32,443 nt of DNA, from contig CAYYNB010000057.1 of the NCBI GenBank assembly GCA_964472565.1, forward strand, positions 1 to 32,443. The letters are read 5' to 3'. The notes under the pieces were generated by a model. The model searched no databases. It was given only the letters and a program-made list of their open reading frames with translations, and had not been told where the DNA came from. This stretch comes from DATAMF01 sp964472565 (GTDB taxonomy: Bacteria; Chloroflexota; Anaerolineae; Aggregatilineales; Aggregatilineaceae). The position numbers were made by a program, and so were the translations under genes. Position 1 is the stretch's first letter. Every line of letters starts with the position of its first letter. Positions 15,038-23,450 of this stretch are shown here, in pieces.

Positions 15038-16432
15038 GGATGGCTGCAACGCGCGCTTGTGTTCATGCAGCGCGGCTAACATATCCTCCACGCGGCTGAA
15101 TTTGCAGCGCGGCCTCCCGGCGGCGGCTCCACGTTCCTGTTCGATCTGGTCGATGATGCGCCAATCGTCGTAGGTGACATAATCGATCCCGCGCTGTTTG
15201 AGCAGACATTCCAGGGCTTCCCGGCTAGGTTCGGCGGGATGGAGCACGGCCCCCTGCTGGACATCCTGAAGCAGTTGATCAACGGTCTCCTGGGCGTCGG
15301 GCTTGTTGGTACCAATCACGCCGGATGGCCCGCGCTTAATCCAGCCCACGACGTATTCGCCTCGAATCGGTTCACCCGCCGGACTGATCACGCGGCCTTG
15401 AATGTTGGCAATGGTAGCCGACATTTCATCGAAGGGAACTTCGGGCAGCGGCACCCCCTGGTAGCCAATGGAGCGAAACACCGCACCCACCGGGATCGTT
15501 TCGGTTTCGTCGGTGGGGCAAGGGCGCAGAATATGCTCTTTTTCGCAGATTTCATTTTTGATCAGCCGGATCGCTTCGACATGATCTTTCCCGATAATTT
15601 CCGCCGGGGAGAGCAGAAAACGCACGATAATTCGTTTGGCACGGCCTTGGGGTGGTGTCTGGGAGAAGCGTTCCAGAATCTGGACATTTTTCTCAGCCGT
15701 GCGATCCACGCCGGAGGCAATGTATTCGCGGCTGAGGGGATCGAGGTCGATTTCGTCGGGCGTAACCACCACATCGGCCCCGGTGAGGTCTTCCAGTTCC
15801 TGAATTTCGGGGTTGGTGAAGGAGGCTTGCGCCGGACCGCGCCGCCCGATGACGTAAATTTCCCTGATGCGACTCTGCTTGAGGGCTTCCAGGGCATAGT
15901 CGGCAATGTCGGTTGCTGCTAATTCGTCAGGAGTGCGCGCTAACATGCGCACCACGTCCATCGCCACATTGCCATTGCCGATCACGGCGACTTTTTCCAC
16001 CGAGAGATCAAATTTGAGATCGCGGTAGTCGGGGTGGGCGTTGTACCAGCCGACAAATTCCGTCGCGGCGTGGCTGCCGGGCAGATTTTCGCCGGGGATG
16101 CGCATCTGGCGATCCGTTTGCGCGCCGGTGGCGTAGATAATGGCGTGGTAGTGCTGGGTGAGATCGGTGTGAGACAACGCTTGGCCAAAGGTGACATTGC
16201 CGTAGAAGCGAAAATGAGGCTGTGAGGCGATGCGGTCATAGGTGCGCGTGACGGATTTGATTTTGGGATGATCGGGCGCTACTCCCCCACGCACCAGACC
16301 GAATGGAGTCGGGAGGCGATCAAACATATCAACAGCAACCACGCCGCCGTACTGCTTGTGCAGATGATCGGCAGCATAAAAAGCGGATGGTCCCGAACCG
16401 ATAATCGCGATACGAAGTGGTTGTGATTCCAT
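15032..16432 (-). CDS. Ferredoxin--NADP+ reductase, adrenodoxin-reductase (FprA) type
   Basis: The protein is 466 aa. It moves electrons between NADPH and ferredoxin with FAD. The FAD loop is IAIIGSGPSAFYAADHL (residues about 8-24). The FprA-specific LPTPFGLVRGGVAPDHPKIK, YATGAQTDRQMRIPGE, the NADP loop VAVIGNGNVAMDVVRML and VIGRRGPAQASFTNPE follow. YVVGWIKRGPSGVIGTNKPDA closes the fold near residue 375. The family usually has about 450-460 residues. The ATG at 16432 has AGGGGA touching it, so initiation may be poor or leaderless. It converges on moeA with a six-base overlap and is divergent from the UPF0104 gene, with a 187-base gap between them. Confidence 0.93.
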   Translation of the reverse strand: MESQPLRIAIIGSGPSAFYAADHLHKQYGGVVAVDMFDRLPTPFGLVRGGVAPDHPKIKSVTRTYDRIASQPHFRFYGNVTFGQALSHTDLTQHYHAIIYATGAQTDRQMRIPGENLPGSHAATEFVGWYNAHPDYRDLKFDLSVEKVAVIGNGNVAMDVVRMLARTPDELAATDIADYALEALKQSRIREIYVIGRRGPAQASFTNPEIQELEDLTGADVVVTPDEIDLDPLSREYIASGVDRTAEKNVQILERFSQTPPQGRAKRIIVRFLLSPAEIIGKDHVEAIRLIKNEICEKEHILRPCPTDETETIPVGAVFRSIGYQGVPLPEVPFDEMSATIANIQGRVISPAGEPIRGEYVVGWIKRGPSGVIGTNKPDAQETVDQLLQDVQQGAVLHPAEPSREALECLLKQRGIDYVTYDDWRIIDQIEQERGAAAGRPRCKFSRVEDMLAALHEHKRALQPSS

Positions 16433-16495
16433 TCCCCTAGCCCATTCTTCCGTGCGGACTACTGGACATTGACGTGTACTTATATTCTAAGATGC

Positions 16496-16518
16496 GATGA
16501 ATCCCAGTAGGATTCATC
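16496..16518. repeat. Perfect 9-bp inverted repeat between divergent genes
   Basis: GATGAATCC (16496-16504) and GGATTCATC (16510-16518) are exact reverse complements around CAGTA. No T-run follows on either strand, so it is more like a regulator-binding site than a terminator. It lies in the 187-base gap between the divergent reductase and UPF0104 genes. The rest of the gap shows no convincing -35/-10 pair. Confidence 0.5.
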
Positions 16519-16619
16519 CAACCTGATCCTAGCAACAGCGGGTGTTTATCTCCCACTGAACCGGATGCAGCAAACAACAGATTGCGGTAGAATGCCCGCC
16601 CGCATGAATCTAAGAAAGG

Positions 16620-17657
16620 ATGGCGGTTAGCGATATGTCACATTTAGCCCGACGCTGGGCGATGTTACTGCTAGGACTGCTGGTCAGCCTGATATTTTTG
16701 TATATTGGGCTGCGGGGATTGAAACTGTCTGAAGTCTGGGATGGGATGCAAGATGCGCAGATTGCATGGCTTATTCCGGGAATCGCCGTCTATTTTCTGG
16801 CTGTTTGGGGCCGCACCTGGCGATGGCATTATCTTCTGCGCCCGATCAAAGCCGTGCCATTAAAAAAGTTATTTCCGGTGGTGGTGATCGGTTATATGGG
16901 GAACAATGTATACCCGTTTCGCGCCGGGGAAGTGATCCGCGCATATGTTTTGAAACGCAATGAAAATGTGAGCATCTCAGCCAGCCTCGCGACTATTGTC
17001 GTCGAGCGCATTTTTGACGGGCTGGTGATGCTCATTTTTGTATTTGTCGCGCTGCCGTTCGCGGATTTTAAAGCGGATTGGCTGCGAAATATCGTGATTT
17101 TCTCCACATTGCTGTTTTGGGGCGCTTTTCTGGTTTTTCTGGTGATGGCGATGCAACCAGACCGGATGCAGCGGATCTATACGAAGTTGTTCGAGCGCTT
17201 TTTGCCGGAAAAATTGGCTGAGGTCGCGCTCCGGTTGGCCGATCATTTTATGACCGGGCTGGAGAACCTGCGCCGACCACGTGATTTATTCATGACGCTG
17301 ATCACATCGATCTTTATCTGGCTGACGGAAACGACTAAATACTGGTTTGTGATGCACGCTTTCGATTTTGAGGTGAGCTTCTTTGTGTTGATGGTCATGA
17401 CGGCGGTTGTGAACCTCGCGACCACGCTGCCCTCCTCACCGGGGTATGTGGGGACATTCGATACGCCGGGAATCAAGACACTGTCGGCCTATGGGGTGAA
17501 AGAATCACTGGCAGCATCGTATACTTTAGTGCTTCATGCAGCGTTGTGGTTGCCTATTACGCTGCTTGGATTCTATTATCTATACCAGCAGGATCTGGGC
17601 TGGCGTGATTTTCGCAAGGCCCAGGAAATCAGCACAGAAGAAACAGGGGTGGCATAA
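16620..17657 (+). CDS. UPF0104 / LPG-synthase-TM-like flippase-family membrane protein
   Basis: The protein is 345 aa with about seven or eight transmembrane helices. It matches UPF0104 (lysylphosphatidylglycerol synthase TM region; AglD/YbhN-like): IYFLAVWGRTWRWHYLL-like helix 2, the conserved NVYPFRAGEVIRAYVLKR, SISASLATIVVERIFDGLVM, and LPSSPGYVGTFDTPG near the C-terminus. No catalytic domain is attached. Family members are associated with lipid or polyprenyl-linked glycan handling. The ATG at 16620 has AAAGG directly against it; an ATG at 16635 is an alternative. The stop TAA overlaps the ATG of the next gene (TAATG). Confidence 0.88.
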   Translation: MAVSDMSHLARRWAMLLLGLLVSLIFLYIGLRGLKLSEVWDGMQDAQIAWLIPGIAVYFLAVWGRTWRWHYLLRPIKAVPLKKLFPVVVIGYMGNNVYPFRAGEVIRAYVLKRNENVSISASLATIVVERIFDGLVMLIFVFVALPFADFKADWLRNIVIFSTLLFWGAFLVFLVMAMQPDRMQRIYTKLFERFLPEKLAEVALRLADHFMTGLENLRRPRDLFMTLITSIFIWLTETTKYWFVMHAFDFEVSFFVLMVMTAVVNLATTLPSSPGYVGTFDTPGIKTLSAYGVKESLAASYTLVLHAALWLPITLLGFYYLYQQDLGWRDFRKAQEISTEETGVA

Positions 17658-18973
17658 TGCGAGTGGGAATTATCGGAGCCGGAGCTGCTGGATTAGCCGC
17701 CGCGTATGATCTGACACGGGCGGGCCACCAAGTCCAGATTTATGAGGCCGGGCCAGAAGTCGGCGGGCTGGCGGCGGGCTTCAAAGATGAAAAGTGGGAA
17801 TGGACGCTCGAAAAATTTTATCATCACTGGTTTGCTAACGATGACGCCGTTTTAGGACTGGTCAAGGAACTAGGGGCGGGTGATAAACTATTGTTTCCGC
17901 GTCCTATCACAGCCATGTGGCTGAACCGGAAGATTGTCCACATGGATCACCCTAATATTGTGGTCGCTAACCTGCGCCTGCCGATCTCTTTTATCAGCAA
18001 GATTCGTTATGGTCTGGCCGGGCTTTATCTGAAATTTTTCAAAAACTGGAAGCCGATGGAACGCTCGACGGCGGATGCATGGCTGCGGCGCACGATGGGC
18101 AATGAAGCTTACGAAAAGCTGTGGCGATCCCTGCTCATCGGTAAATTTGGGGAAGAGTATAACAAGGTCAACATGGCCTGGTTCTGGGCGCGGGTGTATA
18201 AGCGCACAACGCATCTGGGCACGTTTGCGGGCGGATTCCAGGCATTTCTCAATCTGTTGGCAGATCGTGTTCAGCAGCAAGGGGCAGAAATCCACCTGAA
18301 TACGGCAGTTGAGCGCGTCGAACAGAATGCAAACGGTAAATTGGATGTATTGGTTAGTGGACAGCGCGAAACTTTTGACGCCGTGATCAGCACATCCTCG
18401 CCTCAAATTATGCGGCGGTTGGTTCCCGATCTTCCGGCGGCGTATGCGGCGAAACTCGATGCGTTAAAAAGCATGGGCGCGGTGGTGATCATCCTGGCGC
18501 TCAAACACCAACTGCTCACGGATGGAACATACTGGCTCAGTTTGCCATCGGATGAGCCGGATAAATCGAATGGGGAATTCCCGTTTTTGGCGCTGGTCGA
18601 ACATACCAATTATATGGACCGTTCGCATTATAATGGAGATCATATCGTCTATTGTGGCGATTATGTACCGCCCGATCATGAATATTTTTCGCTGTCGGAA
18701 GACGAGTTAGTGGAGCGGTTTATTCGTTCGCTGCCCGTTTTCAACACAAACTTTTCGCCCGATTGGATTCGCAAACGCTGGGTGTTTCGTGTCCGATATG
18801 CGCAGCCGATCCCCTATGTTAACCAGTCAACCGCGCTGCCCGATATACGCACGCCGTTGAAAGGGTTGTATCTGACCAGTATGAGCCAGGTGTATCCCTG
18901 GGATCGGGGCACGAATTATGCGGTAGAGATGGGGCGTCAGGTTGCTCAGATGGCCCTTGATGACTTGCAGTAA
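17657..18973 (+). CDS. FAD-dependent amine-oxidase-like oxidoreductase (protoporphyrinogen-oxidase/desaturase superfamily)
   Basis: The protein is 438 aa. The N-terminal FAD-binding loop is VGIIGAGAAGLAAAYDLTRAG with the acidic residue in VQIYEAGPEVGG. The middle holds a WLRRTMGNEAYEKLWRSLL segment. A C-terminal FAD-closing block reads YLTSMSQVYPWDRGTNYAVE. These place it in the NAD(P)-binding Rossmann/amine oxidase superfamily, which covers protoporphyrinogen oxidase, carotenoid desaturases and UDP-galactopyranose mutase-like enzymes. The exact substrate is not visible. It overlaps the UPF0104 stop by one base, so the two are translationally coupled, and ugd follows 58 bases later. A lipid- or sugar-modifying role in surface-glycan synthesis is inferred from context only. 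Confidence 0.85.
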   Translation: MRVGIIGAGAAGLAAAYDLTRAGHQVQIYEAGPEVGGLAAGFKDEKWEWTLEKFYHHWFANDDAVLGLVKELGAGDKLLFPRPITAMWLNRKIVHMDHPNIVVANLRLPISFISKIRYGLAGLYLKFFKNWKPMERSTADAWLRRTMGNEAYEKLWRSLLIGKFGEEYNKVNMAWFWARVYKRTTHLGTFAGGFQAFLNLLADRVQQQGAEIHLNTAVERVEQNANGKLDVLVSGQRETFDAVISTSSPQIMRRLVPDLPAAYAAKLDALKSMGAVVIILALKHQLLTDGTYWLSLPSDEPDKSNGEFPFLALVEHTNYMDRSHYNGDHIVYCGDYVPPDHEYFSLSEDELVERFIRSLPVFNTNFSPDWIRKRWVFRVRYAQPIPYVNQSTALPDIRTPLKGLYLTSMSQVYPWDRGTNYAVEMGRQVAQMALDDLQ

Positions 18974-18993
18974 AAATCCGGTCGCATCATAAT
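18965..18993 (+). promoter_or_regulatory. Candidate promoter for ugd
   Basis: TTGCAG (18965-18970), 17 bases, CATAAT (18988-18993). It overlaps the end of the upstream gene and would start transcription near 19000, on the palindrome described next. Confidence 0.45.
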
Positions 18994-18997
18994 CAGT

Positions 18998-19015
18998 TTG
19001 TGATTGTTCTCACAA
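18998..19015. promoter_or_regulatory. CRP/FNR-family-like palindrome upstream of ugd
   Basis: TTGTGA-N6-TCACAA: both half-sites are perfect and match the TGTGA-N6-TCACA pattern of CRP-family regulators. It lies 16 bases before the ugd start and on the predicted transcription start, a position that would suit repression. Confidence 0.5.
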
Positions 19016-19031
19016 GCACAAGGAAAGGCAA

Positions 19032-20339
19032 ATGAAAAACATCACTGTCATTGGCGTAGGTTATGTTGGATTAGTAACCGGTGCTTGTTTCTCCGACCTC
19101 GGCAATCGTGTAAGGGCATTGGACATCAATGAAGAACGAATTGCCAATCTGAAGAAAGGCATCATGCCGATCTACGAACCCGGCCTCGCGGAACTGGTGG
19201 CGCGGAATGTGTCATCGGGGCGTTTGCTCTTCACCAATTCCTATGCCGAGGCGTTGCAAGACGCTGAATTTGTGTTTATTGCGGTTGGAACACCCGAAGG
19301 CGTCGATGGTGAGGCCGATCTCCAATATGTTCGCATGGCTGCCGAGTCGATTGCCAAAAACATGGATCATCCCCTGATCATCATCAACAAATCGACAGTT
19401 CCAGTCGGTACAGGGGACTGGGTTGCCAATATTATTCGTGAAAATCAACCTCAGCCGGTTTCATTCAGTGTCGTGAGCTGTCCCGAATTTCTGCGCGAAG
19501 GATCGGCACTCACCGACTTTCTCAACCCAGACCGTACGGTGTTGGGTTCGGAAGACGGCGACGCGGCTAACCGCGTGGCGCAGCTCCATCTCCCCCTGCG
19601 CGCGCCAATTGTCGTGACCGACCTGCGCACAGCGGAAATGATCAAATATGCCTCGAACGCATTTCTGGCGACGCGCATCAGCTTTATCAACGAAATGGCG
19701 AATATCTGCGAAGCGCTGGGCGCGGATGTGAAAGAAGTGGCGCGCGGCATGGGATTCGATAAGCGCATCGGCCATCACTTCCTGGAAGCGGGCGTCGGTT
19801 ACGGCGGATCGTGCTTCCCGAAGGACGTGAAGGCGCTAGCTTATATGGCGCAGGTTCACGGCAAACACCCGCAACTGCTGCAAGCGGTCATGGACATCAA
19901 CGCGTACCAGCGCAAGCATGTGCTGCTGAAACTGCATGATATGCTGGACGGACTGAAGGGTAAAACCATTGCACTGCTCGGCCTGGCGTTCAAACAGAAC
20001 ACCGACGATATGCGCGATGCGCCTTCGGTGAGTATCGCGGATTATCTGCACCAGCACGGGGCTACGGTGCGCGGTTATGATCCCGTCGCCATGGATGTCG
20101 CCAAGCGGATGATGCCGTATGTGGAGATGTGCAAGAATGCCTACGATCTGGTGAAGGGTGTGGACGCGGTGATCGTTCTGACGCCCTGGAACGAGTTCAT
20201 GCAGTTGGACATGACCCAGATCAAAAATTCCATGCGGAACCCCGTGATGATCGACGGACGCAACCTGTATGATCCGAATCTGATGCGGTCACTTGGGTTT
20301 GCGTATCGCGGTGTGGGGCGCGGTTACGACAGCGTATAA
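19032..20339 (+). CDS. ugd: UDP-glucose 6-dehydrogenase
   Basis: The protein is 435 aa. It oxidises UDP-glucose to UDP-glucuronate with two NAD+, supplying uronic acids for surface polysaccharide. The NAD loop is ITVIGVGYVGLVTGACFSD (residues 4-22). Also visible are FIAVGTPEG, NKSTVPVGT, CPEFLREGSAL, the central NEMANICEALGADVKEVARG helix and the catalytic GYGGSCFPKD (Cys261). The C-terminal Rossmann domain has LLGLAFKQNTDDMRDAPS and GYDPVA. AAGGAAAGG precedes the ATG. It follows the UPF0104 and amine-oxidase-like genes but has its own promoter candidate and a palindromic site in the 58-base gap. Confidence 0.96.
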   Translation: MKNITVIGVGYVGLVTGACFSDLGNRVRALDINEERIANLKKGIMPIYEPGLAELVARNVSSGRLLFTNSYAEALQDAEFVFIAVGTPEGVDGEADLQYVRMAAESIAKNMDHPLIIINKSTVPVGTGDWVANIIRENQPQPVSFSVVSCPEFLREGSALTDFLNPDRTVLGSEDGDAANRVAQLHLPLRAPIVVTDLRTAEMIKYASNAFLATRISFINEMANICEALGADVKEVARGMGFDKRIGHHFLEAGVGYGGSCFPKDVKALAYMAQVHGKHPQLLQAVMDINAYQRKHVLLKLHDMLDGLKGKTIALLGLAFKQNTDDMRDAPSVSIADYLHQHGATVRGYDPVAMDVAKRMMPYVEMCKNAYDLVKGVDAVIVLTPWNEFMQLDMTQIKNSMRNPVMIDGRNLYDPNLMRSLGFAYRGVGRGYDSV

Positions 20340-20379
20340 GACTGGCACTTGGCTGTAGCACATAAATCGATGAAAATCT

Positions 20380-20408
20380 TAACAGGGATGTCGTGGGCAT
20401 CCCTGTTA
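20380..20408 (+). terminator. Strong hairpin after ugd (possible terminator)
   Basis: TAACAGGGATG (20380-20390) and CATCCCTGTTA (20398-20408) form eleven perfect pairs with a seven-base loop. Only a short TATTCC tail follows, so termination may be partial. The M16 gene begins 22 bases later. Confidence 0.6.
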
Positions 20409-20430
20409 TATTCCACACGAAGGGGGCGTT

Positions 20431-21723
20431 ATGCCAGTCTTGAGAAACCCGGTATCCCGGCATGTCCTCGATAATGGCCTGACTGTGCTGCTGCGCGAGG
20501 TACATTCCGCGCCGGTGATCAGTTGGTGGGTGTTGTATCGAGTGGGCAGCCGGAACGAACAAACCGGACAAACGGGCGTTTCTCACTGGGTCGAACATAT
20601 GATGTTTAAGGGAACACCGTACTTTCCGGCAGGTGTTCTGGATCGGGCGATTGACCGTGAAGGCGGGATGTGGAATGCACAAACGTCCTTTGACTACACG
20701 GCCTATTATGAAACGATGCCCGCCAGCCGGATTGATCTCGCGCTGCAAGCGGAAGCGGATCGGATGCAAAATGCACTCTTTGATCCGGCAGAAGTCGATT
20801 CGGAACGGACCGTGATCATTTCTGAGCGGCAGGGGTCCGAAAATTCACCGACATTCTGGCTGCACGAGGAAACCCGCGCAGCGGCGTTTCGGGTGCATCC
20901 CTACCACCATCAGGTGATCGGCGATATGGTCGATCTGCAAAATATGACCCGCGACGACCTGTACAACCATTACCGGACACACTATATTCCCAACAATGCG
21001 ATTGCGGTAGCTGTGGGCGATTTTGACAGCGCGGAGATGTTGGCGCGGATCGAGGACCTGTATGGGGCGATTCCGCCGGGTGATGTTCCACCGCCCGTGG
21101 TTCGAGGCGAACCGCCGCAGCAGGGCGAACGGACGGTTCGCGTTGAGCGCGAGGGGAACACCTCGTTTATTTTCGCCGCTTACCGTTCACCGGAAGCCAC
21201 GCATCCTGATTGGTTCAAAATGGCATTGGCAGACAGCATTCTGGCCGGGGCGAGCGCGCCGGGGGGAAATGGGATCGGCAACCGGACATCACGCTTATAC
21301 AAAGCGCTGGTTGAAACCGAACTCGCGGCAGGCGTGGGCGGCGGGTTGTATCCTTCGGTGGACCCCTATCTGTTCAGCATCGCGGTTACGGTGCGGGATG
21401 GACGCCGCATCGAAGACGTACAGGCGGCGCTCGACAGCGAGATTGACCGCTTGTTAAACGGTGACATAACCCAGGCAGAACTGGATAAAGCTAAAAAACA
21501 GGCCAAAGCGTTATTTGCGTATGGCACAGAGGGCGTTACCGGACAAGCCTTCTGGCTGGCGTTTTCTGAAAATTTTTCCAGCTACGAATGGTATGAACAT
21601 TACCTGGAACATCTGGAGGCTGTATCGCTGGACGAGGTCCATGAGGCGGCGCAGCAGTATCTGCGGCGTTCGCAGCGCACGATGGGGTGGTTTATTCCGG
21701 TAGCAGGGGAGAAACGCGCATGA
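20431..21723 (+). CDS. M16-family zinc peptidase, catalytic subunit
   Basis: The protein is 430 aa. It is a pitrilysin/processing-peptidase-type protease. The inverted zinc motif HxxEH is present as HWVEH (H52, E55, H56) in GVSHWVEHMMFKGT. The third ligand is probably E132 in IISERQGSEN, at the proper distance for HxxEHx(75-77)E. The usual DAxTSFDYTAYYET-like stretch follows the zinc motif, and a second M16C domain fills the C-terminal half. No signal peptide is seen, so it acts in the cytoplasm or at the membrane. GGGGG precedes the ATG. Its stop overlaps the start of a second M16 gene that lacks the zinc site, so the pair probably forms a heterodimer. Confidence 0.93.
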   Translation: MPVLRNPVSRHVLDNGLTVLLREVHSAPVISWWVLYRVGSRNEQTGQTGVSHWVEHMMFKGTPYFPAGVLDRAIDREGGMWNAQTSFDYTAYYETMPASRIDLALQAEADRMQNALFDPAEVDSERTVIISERQGSENSPTFWLHEETRAAAFRVHPYHHQVIGDMVDLQNMTRDDLYNHYRTHYIPNNAIAVAVGDFDSAEMLARIEDLYGAIPPGDVPPPVVRGEPPQQGERTVRVEREGNTSFIFAAYRSPEATHPDWFKMALADSILAGASAPGGNGIGNRTSRLYKALVETELAAGVGGGLYPSVDPYLFSIAVTVRDGRRIEDVQAALDSEIDRLLNGDITQAELDKAKKQAKALFAYGTEGVTGQAFWLAFSENFSSYEWYEHYLEHLEAVSLDEVHEAAQQYLRRSQRTMGWFIPVAGEKRA

Positions 21724-23018
21724 GCATGCCGACACTGCCAGGACCGGAAGACATCATCCGGCGCGAACTGCCGAACGGAATTACCGTACTGGTACGCGAA
21801 AATTTTAATGCCAATTCTGTCGTGATCAATGGATCGGTGGATGCGGGGAGTCTGTTCGACCCGGAGAATACGGAAGGATTAGCGGCGTTTACCGCCGCGT
21901 CATTGATACGCGGCACACTCAACCGGGATTTTGCGACGATCCACGAAATGTTAGAGGGGAATGGGGCGAGTCTATCAGCCAGCAGCGGGATTCATACGGC
22001 GGGATTCAGCGGCAAGAGCCTGGCTGAAGATTTGCCGATGCTGCTCGATCTGCTGGCCGATGTGCTGCGGAATCCGGCTTTTCCCGAACGGCAGGTGGAG
22101 CGGCTGCGTGGTGAATTTGTGACCGGGTTGAAAATTCGGGAGCAGGATACCCGGTATCGGGCGGGGCGCGCTTTTCGCGAGTTGGCGTATCCTGCCGAGC
22201 ATCCCTACAGCCGGGCGGCAGATGGCACAATTGACAGCATTTCACATATCCGCCGCCAGGAGCTAATCGACTTTCATCGCCAGCATTTTGGCCCGCAGCG
22301 GATGTTGATCGCGATTGTGGGCGCAGTCGAAACCGAGGAAGCAATTCAACTGGTTGATCGCTGTTTTGGCGATTGGGAGAATCATACCCAGCCTGCCACG
22401 CCGATTCTGGTTGATATTCCCGTATTGGACAGCATCCGCACAGAAACGGTGATTTTGCCGGGGAAAAGTCAGGCTGATCTGATTCTGGGCCTGCCGGGAC
22501 CATCGCGTTTTGTGGACGATTGGGAAGCAGCCCATCTTGCTAATCACGTCTTGGGTGTGTTCGGGATGTTCGGGCGCATAGGGCGCGAAGTGCGCGAAAA
22601 ACGCGGGATGGCCTATTACAGCTTCAGCCGCCTGGATGGTGGCATGGGGCCGGGAGCGTGGCGCGTTGCTGCGGGCGTGAATCCGGCAAATGTGGATCGC
22701 ACAGTGGAAACGATTCTGAGCGAAATAATGCGGATCACACAGGAACTCGTAAGCCCCGAAGAACTGGCCGACAGCCAAGCGAATATCACCGGGCGGCTGC
22801 CGCTGCAATTGGAAACAAACGAGGGCGTCGCCGGATCGATTTTGACGATGGAACGCTACAAACTGGGGTTGGATTATCTCCAGCGGTACGCCGAACGGAT
22901 CAACGCGATCACGGCTGAAGACGTGCTGGCAGCGGCGCAGCGGTATCTGCGGCCTGATGGATATGCGTTGGCGATTGCCGGACCGGAAGTTGCACAAAAT
23001 GGCAATGAGATGGCATGA
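21720..23018 (+). CDS. M16-family peptidase-like protein, non-catalytic partner
   Basis: The protein is 432 aa with the same two-domain M16 layout. Where the zinc motif should be, the sequence reads GLAAFTAASLIRGT (residues 53-66), so both histidines and the glutamate are gone. The C-terminal domain keeps the substrate-contact region VREKRGMAYYSFSR, typical of the beta or inactive subunits. Family precedent (bacterial M16B alpha/beta pairs and the mitochondrial processing peptidase) suggests that the C-terminal half of this subunit completes the active site of the neighbour. The ATG at 21720 overlaps the upstream TGA (ATGA) and has GGGGAG before it. The stop overlaps the acpS start in the same way. 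Confidence 0.93.
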   Translation: MSMPTLPGPEDIIRRELPNGITVLVRENFNANSVVINGSVDAGSLFDPENTEGLAAFTAASLIRGTLNRDFATIHEMLEGNGASLSASSGIHTAGFSGKSLAEDLPMLLDLLADVLRNPAFPERQVERLRGEFVTGLKIREQDTRYRAGRAFRELAYPAEHPYSRAADGTIDSISHIRRQELIDFHRQHFGPQRMLIAIVGAVETEEAIQLVDRCFGDWENHTQPATPILVDIPVLDSIRTETVILPGKSQADLILGLPGPSRFVDDWEAAHLANHVLGVFGMFGRIGREVREKRGMAYYSFSRLDGGMGPGAWRVAAGVNPANVDRTVETILSEIMRITQELVSPEELADSQANITGRLPLQLETNEGVAGSILTMERYKLGLDYLQRYAERINAITAEDVLAAAQRYLRPDGYALAIAGPEVAQNGNEMA

Positions 23019-23380
23019 TGCTGCGCGTTGGGGTGGATCTGATCGAGGTGGCGCGCATCCAGCAGGCGTTGGAACGGCATGGAGAGCGCTTTTATGCCCG
23101 CTTTTTTACGCCGCTGGAACAGGAACAATGCCGGGATAATGCCGCGAGTCTCGCCGCCCGTTTTGCGGCTAAAGAAGCTGCCGCCAAAGCACTTGGCACC
23201 GGAATCGGAGATGTGCGGTGGGTTGAAATTGAAGTGCAGTCGGATGAGCGCAAACGGCCCTATCTGGTTTTGTATGGCCGAGCGGCAGAACTGGCGGCAG
23301 AGATTGGACTGCATACATGGGATGTCAGCCTGAGCCACACGCGGGAGCATGCAATTGCGTTTGTGGTCGCGCTGGGATAA
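23015..23380 (+). CDS. acpS: Holo-[acyl-carrier-protein] synthase
   Basis: The protein is 121 aa, the usual AcpS size. It transfers 4'-phosphopantetheine from CoA to acyl carrier protein. The magnesium-binding GVDLIEVARI (Asp about residue 8), the second site RFAAKEAAAKALGTG (Glu about 55), and SLSHTREHAIAFV near the C-terminus are all present. The ATG at 23015 overlaps the M16 stop by four bases; ATG at 23018 directly follows. It is the last gene of the M16-M16-acpS unit. Confidence 0.95.
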   Translation: MMLRVGVDLIEVARIQQALERHGERFYARFFTPLEQEQCRDNAASLAARFAAKEAAAKALGTGIGDVRWVEIEVQSDERKRPYLVLYGRAAELAAEIGLHTWDVSLSHTREHAIAFVVALG

Positions 23381-23413
23381 CCGGGATAAACAGGACAAAC
23401 AGGATAAACAGGG
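23380..23413 (+). repeat. Short degenerate tandem repeat, about 9-10 bp units
   Basis: Four imperfect copies of GGATAAACA follow the acpS stop (CGGGATAAACAGGACAAACAGG and onward), differing by single bases. There are no unique spacers, so it is not a CRISPR. It sits between acpS and the bidirectional hairpin. Confidence 0.6.
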
Positions 23414-23441
23414 AAAAAACGGGGCCGTTTGTGGCCCCGTT
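23414..23441 (-). terminator. Intrinsic terminator for apgM
   Basis: AACGGGGCC and GGCCCCGTT (23418-23426 and 23433-23441) form nine perfect pairs with a six-base loop. On the minus strand a TTTTTT run follows, ten bases after the apgM stop. The hairpin may also stop acpS transcription, but the plus-strand tail is not a clean T-run. Confidence 0.88.
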
Positions 23442-23450
23442 GGATTTCTT

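Noticed and set aside
20341..20430. Possible small RNA or tRNA-like structure.
   Set aside because: A simple hairpin only; no cloverleaf, and it fits a transcription end between ugd and the M16 gene.
23380..23413. Possible CRISPR array.
   Set aside because: Units are 9-10 bases, contiguous and degenerate, with no spacers and no cas genes.
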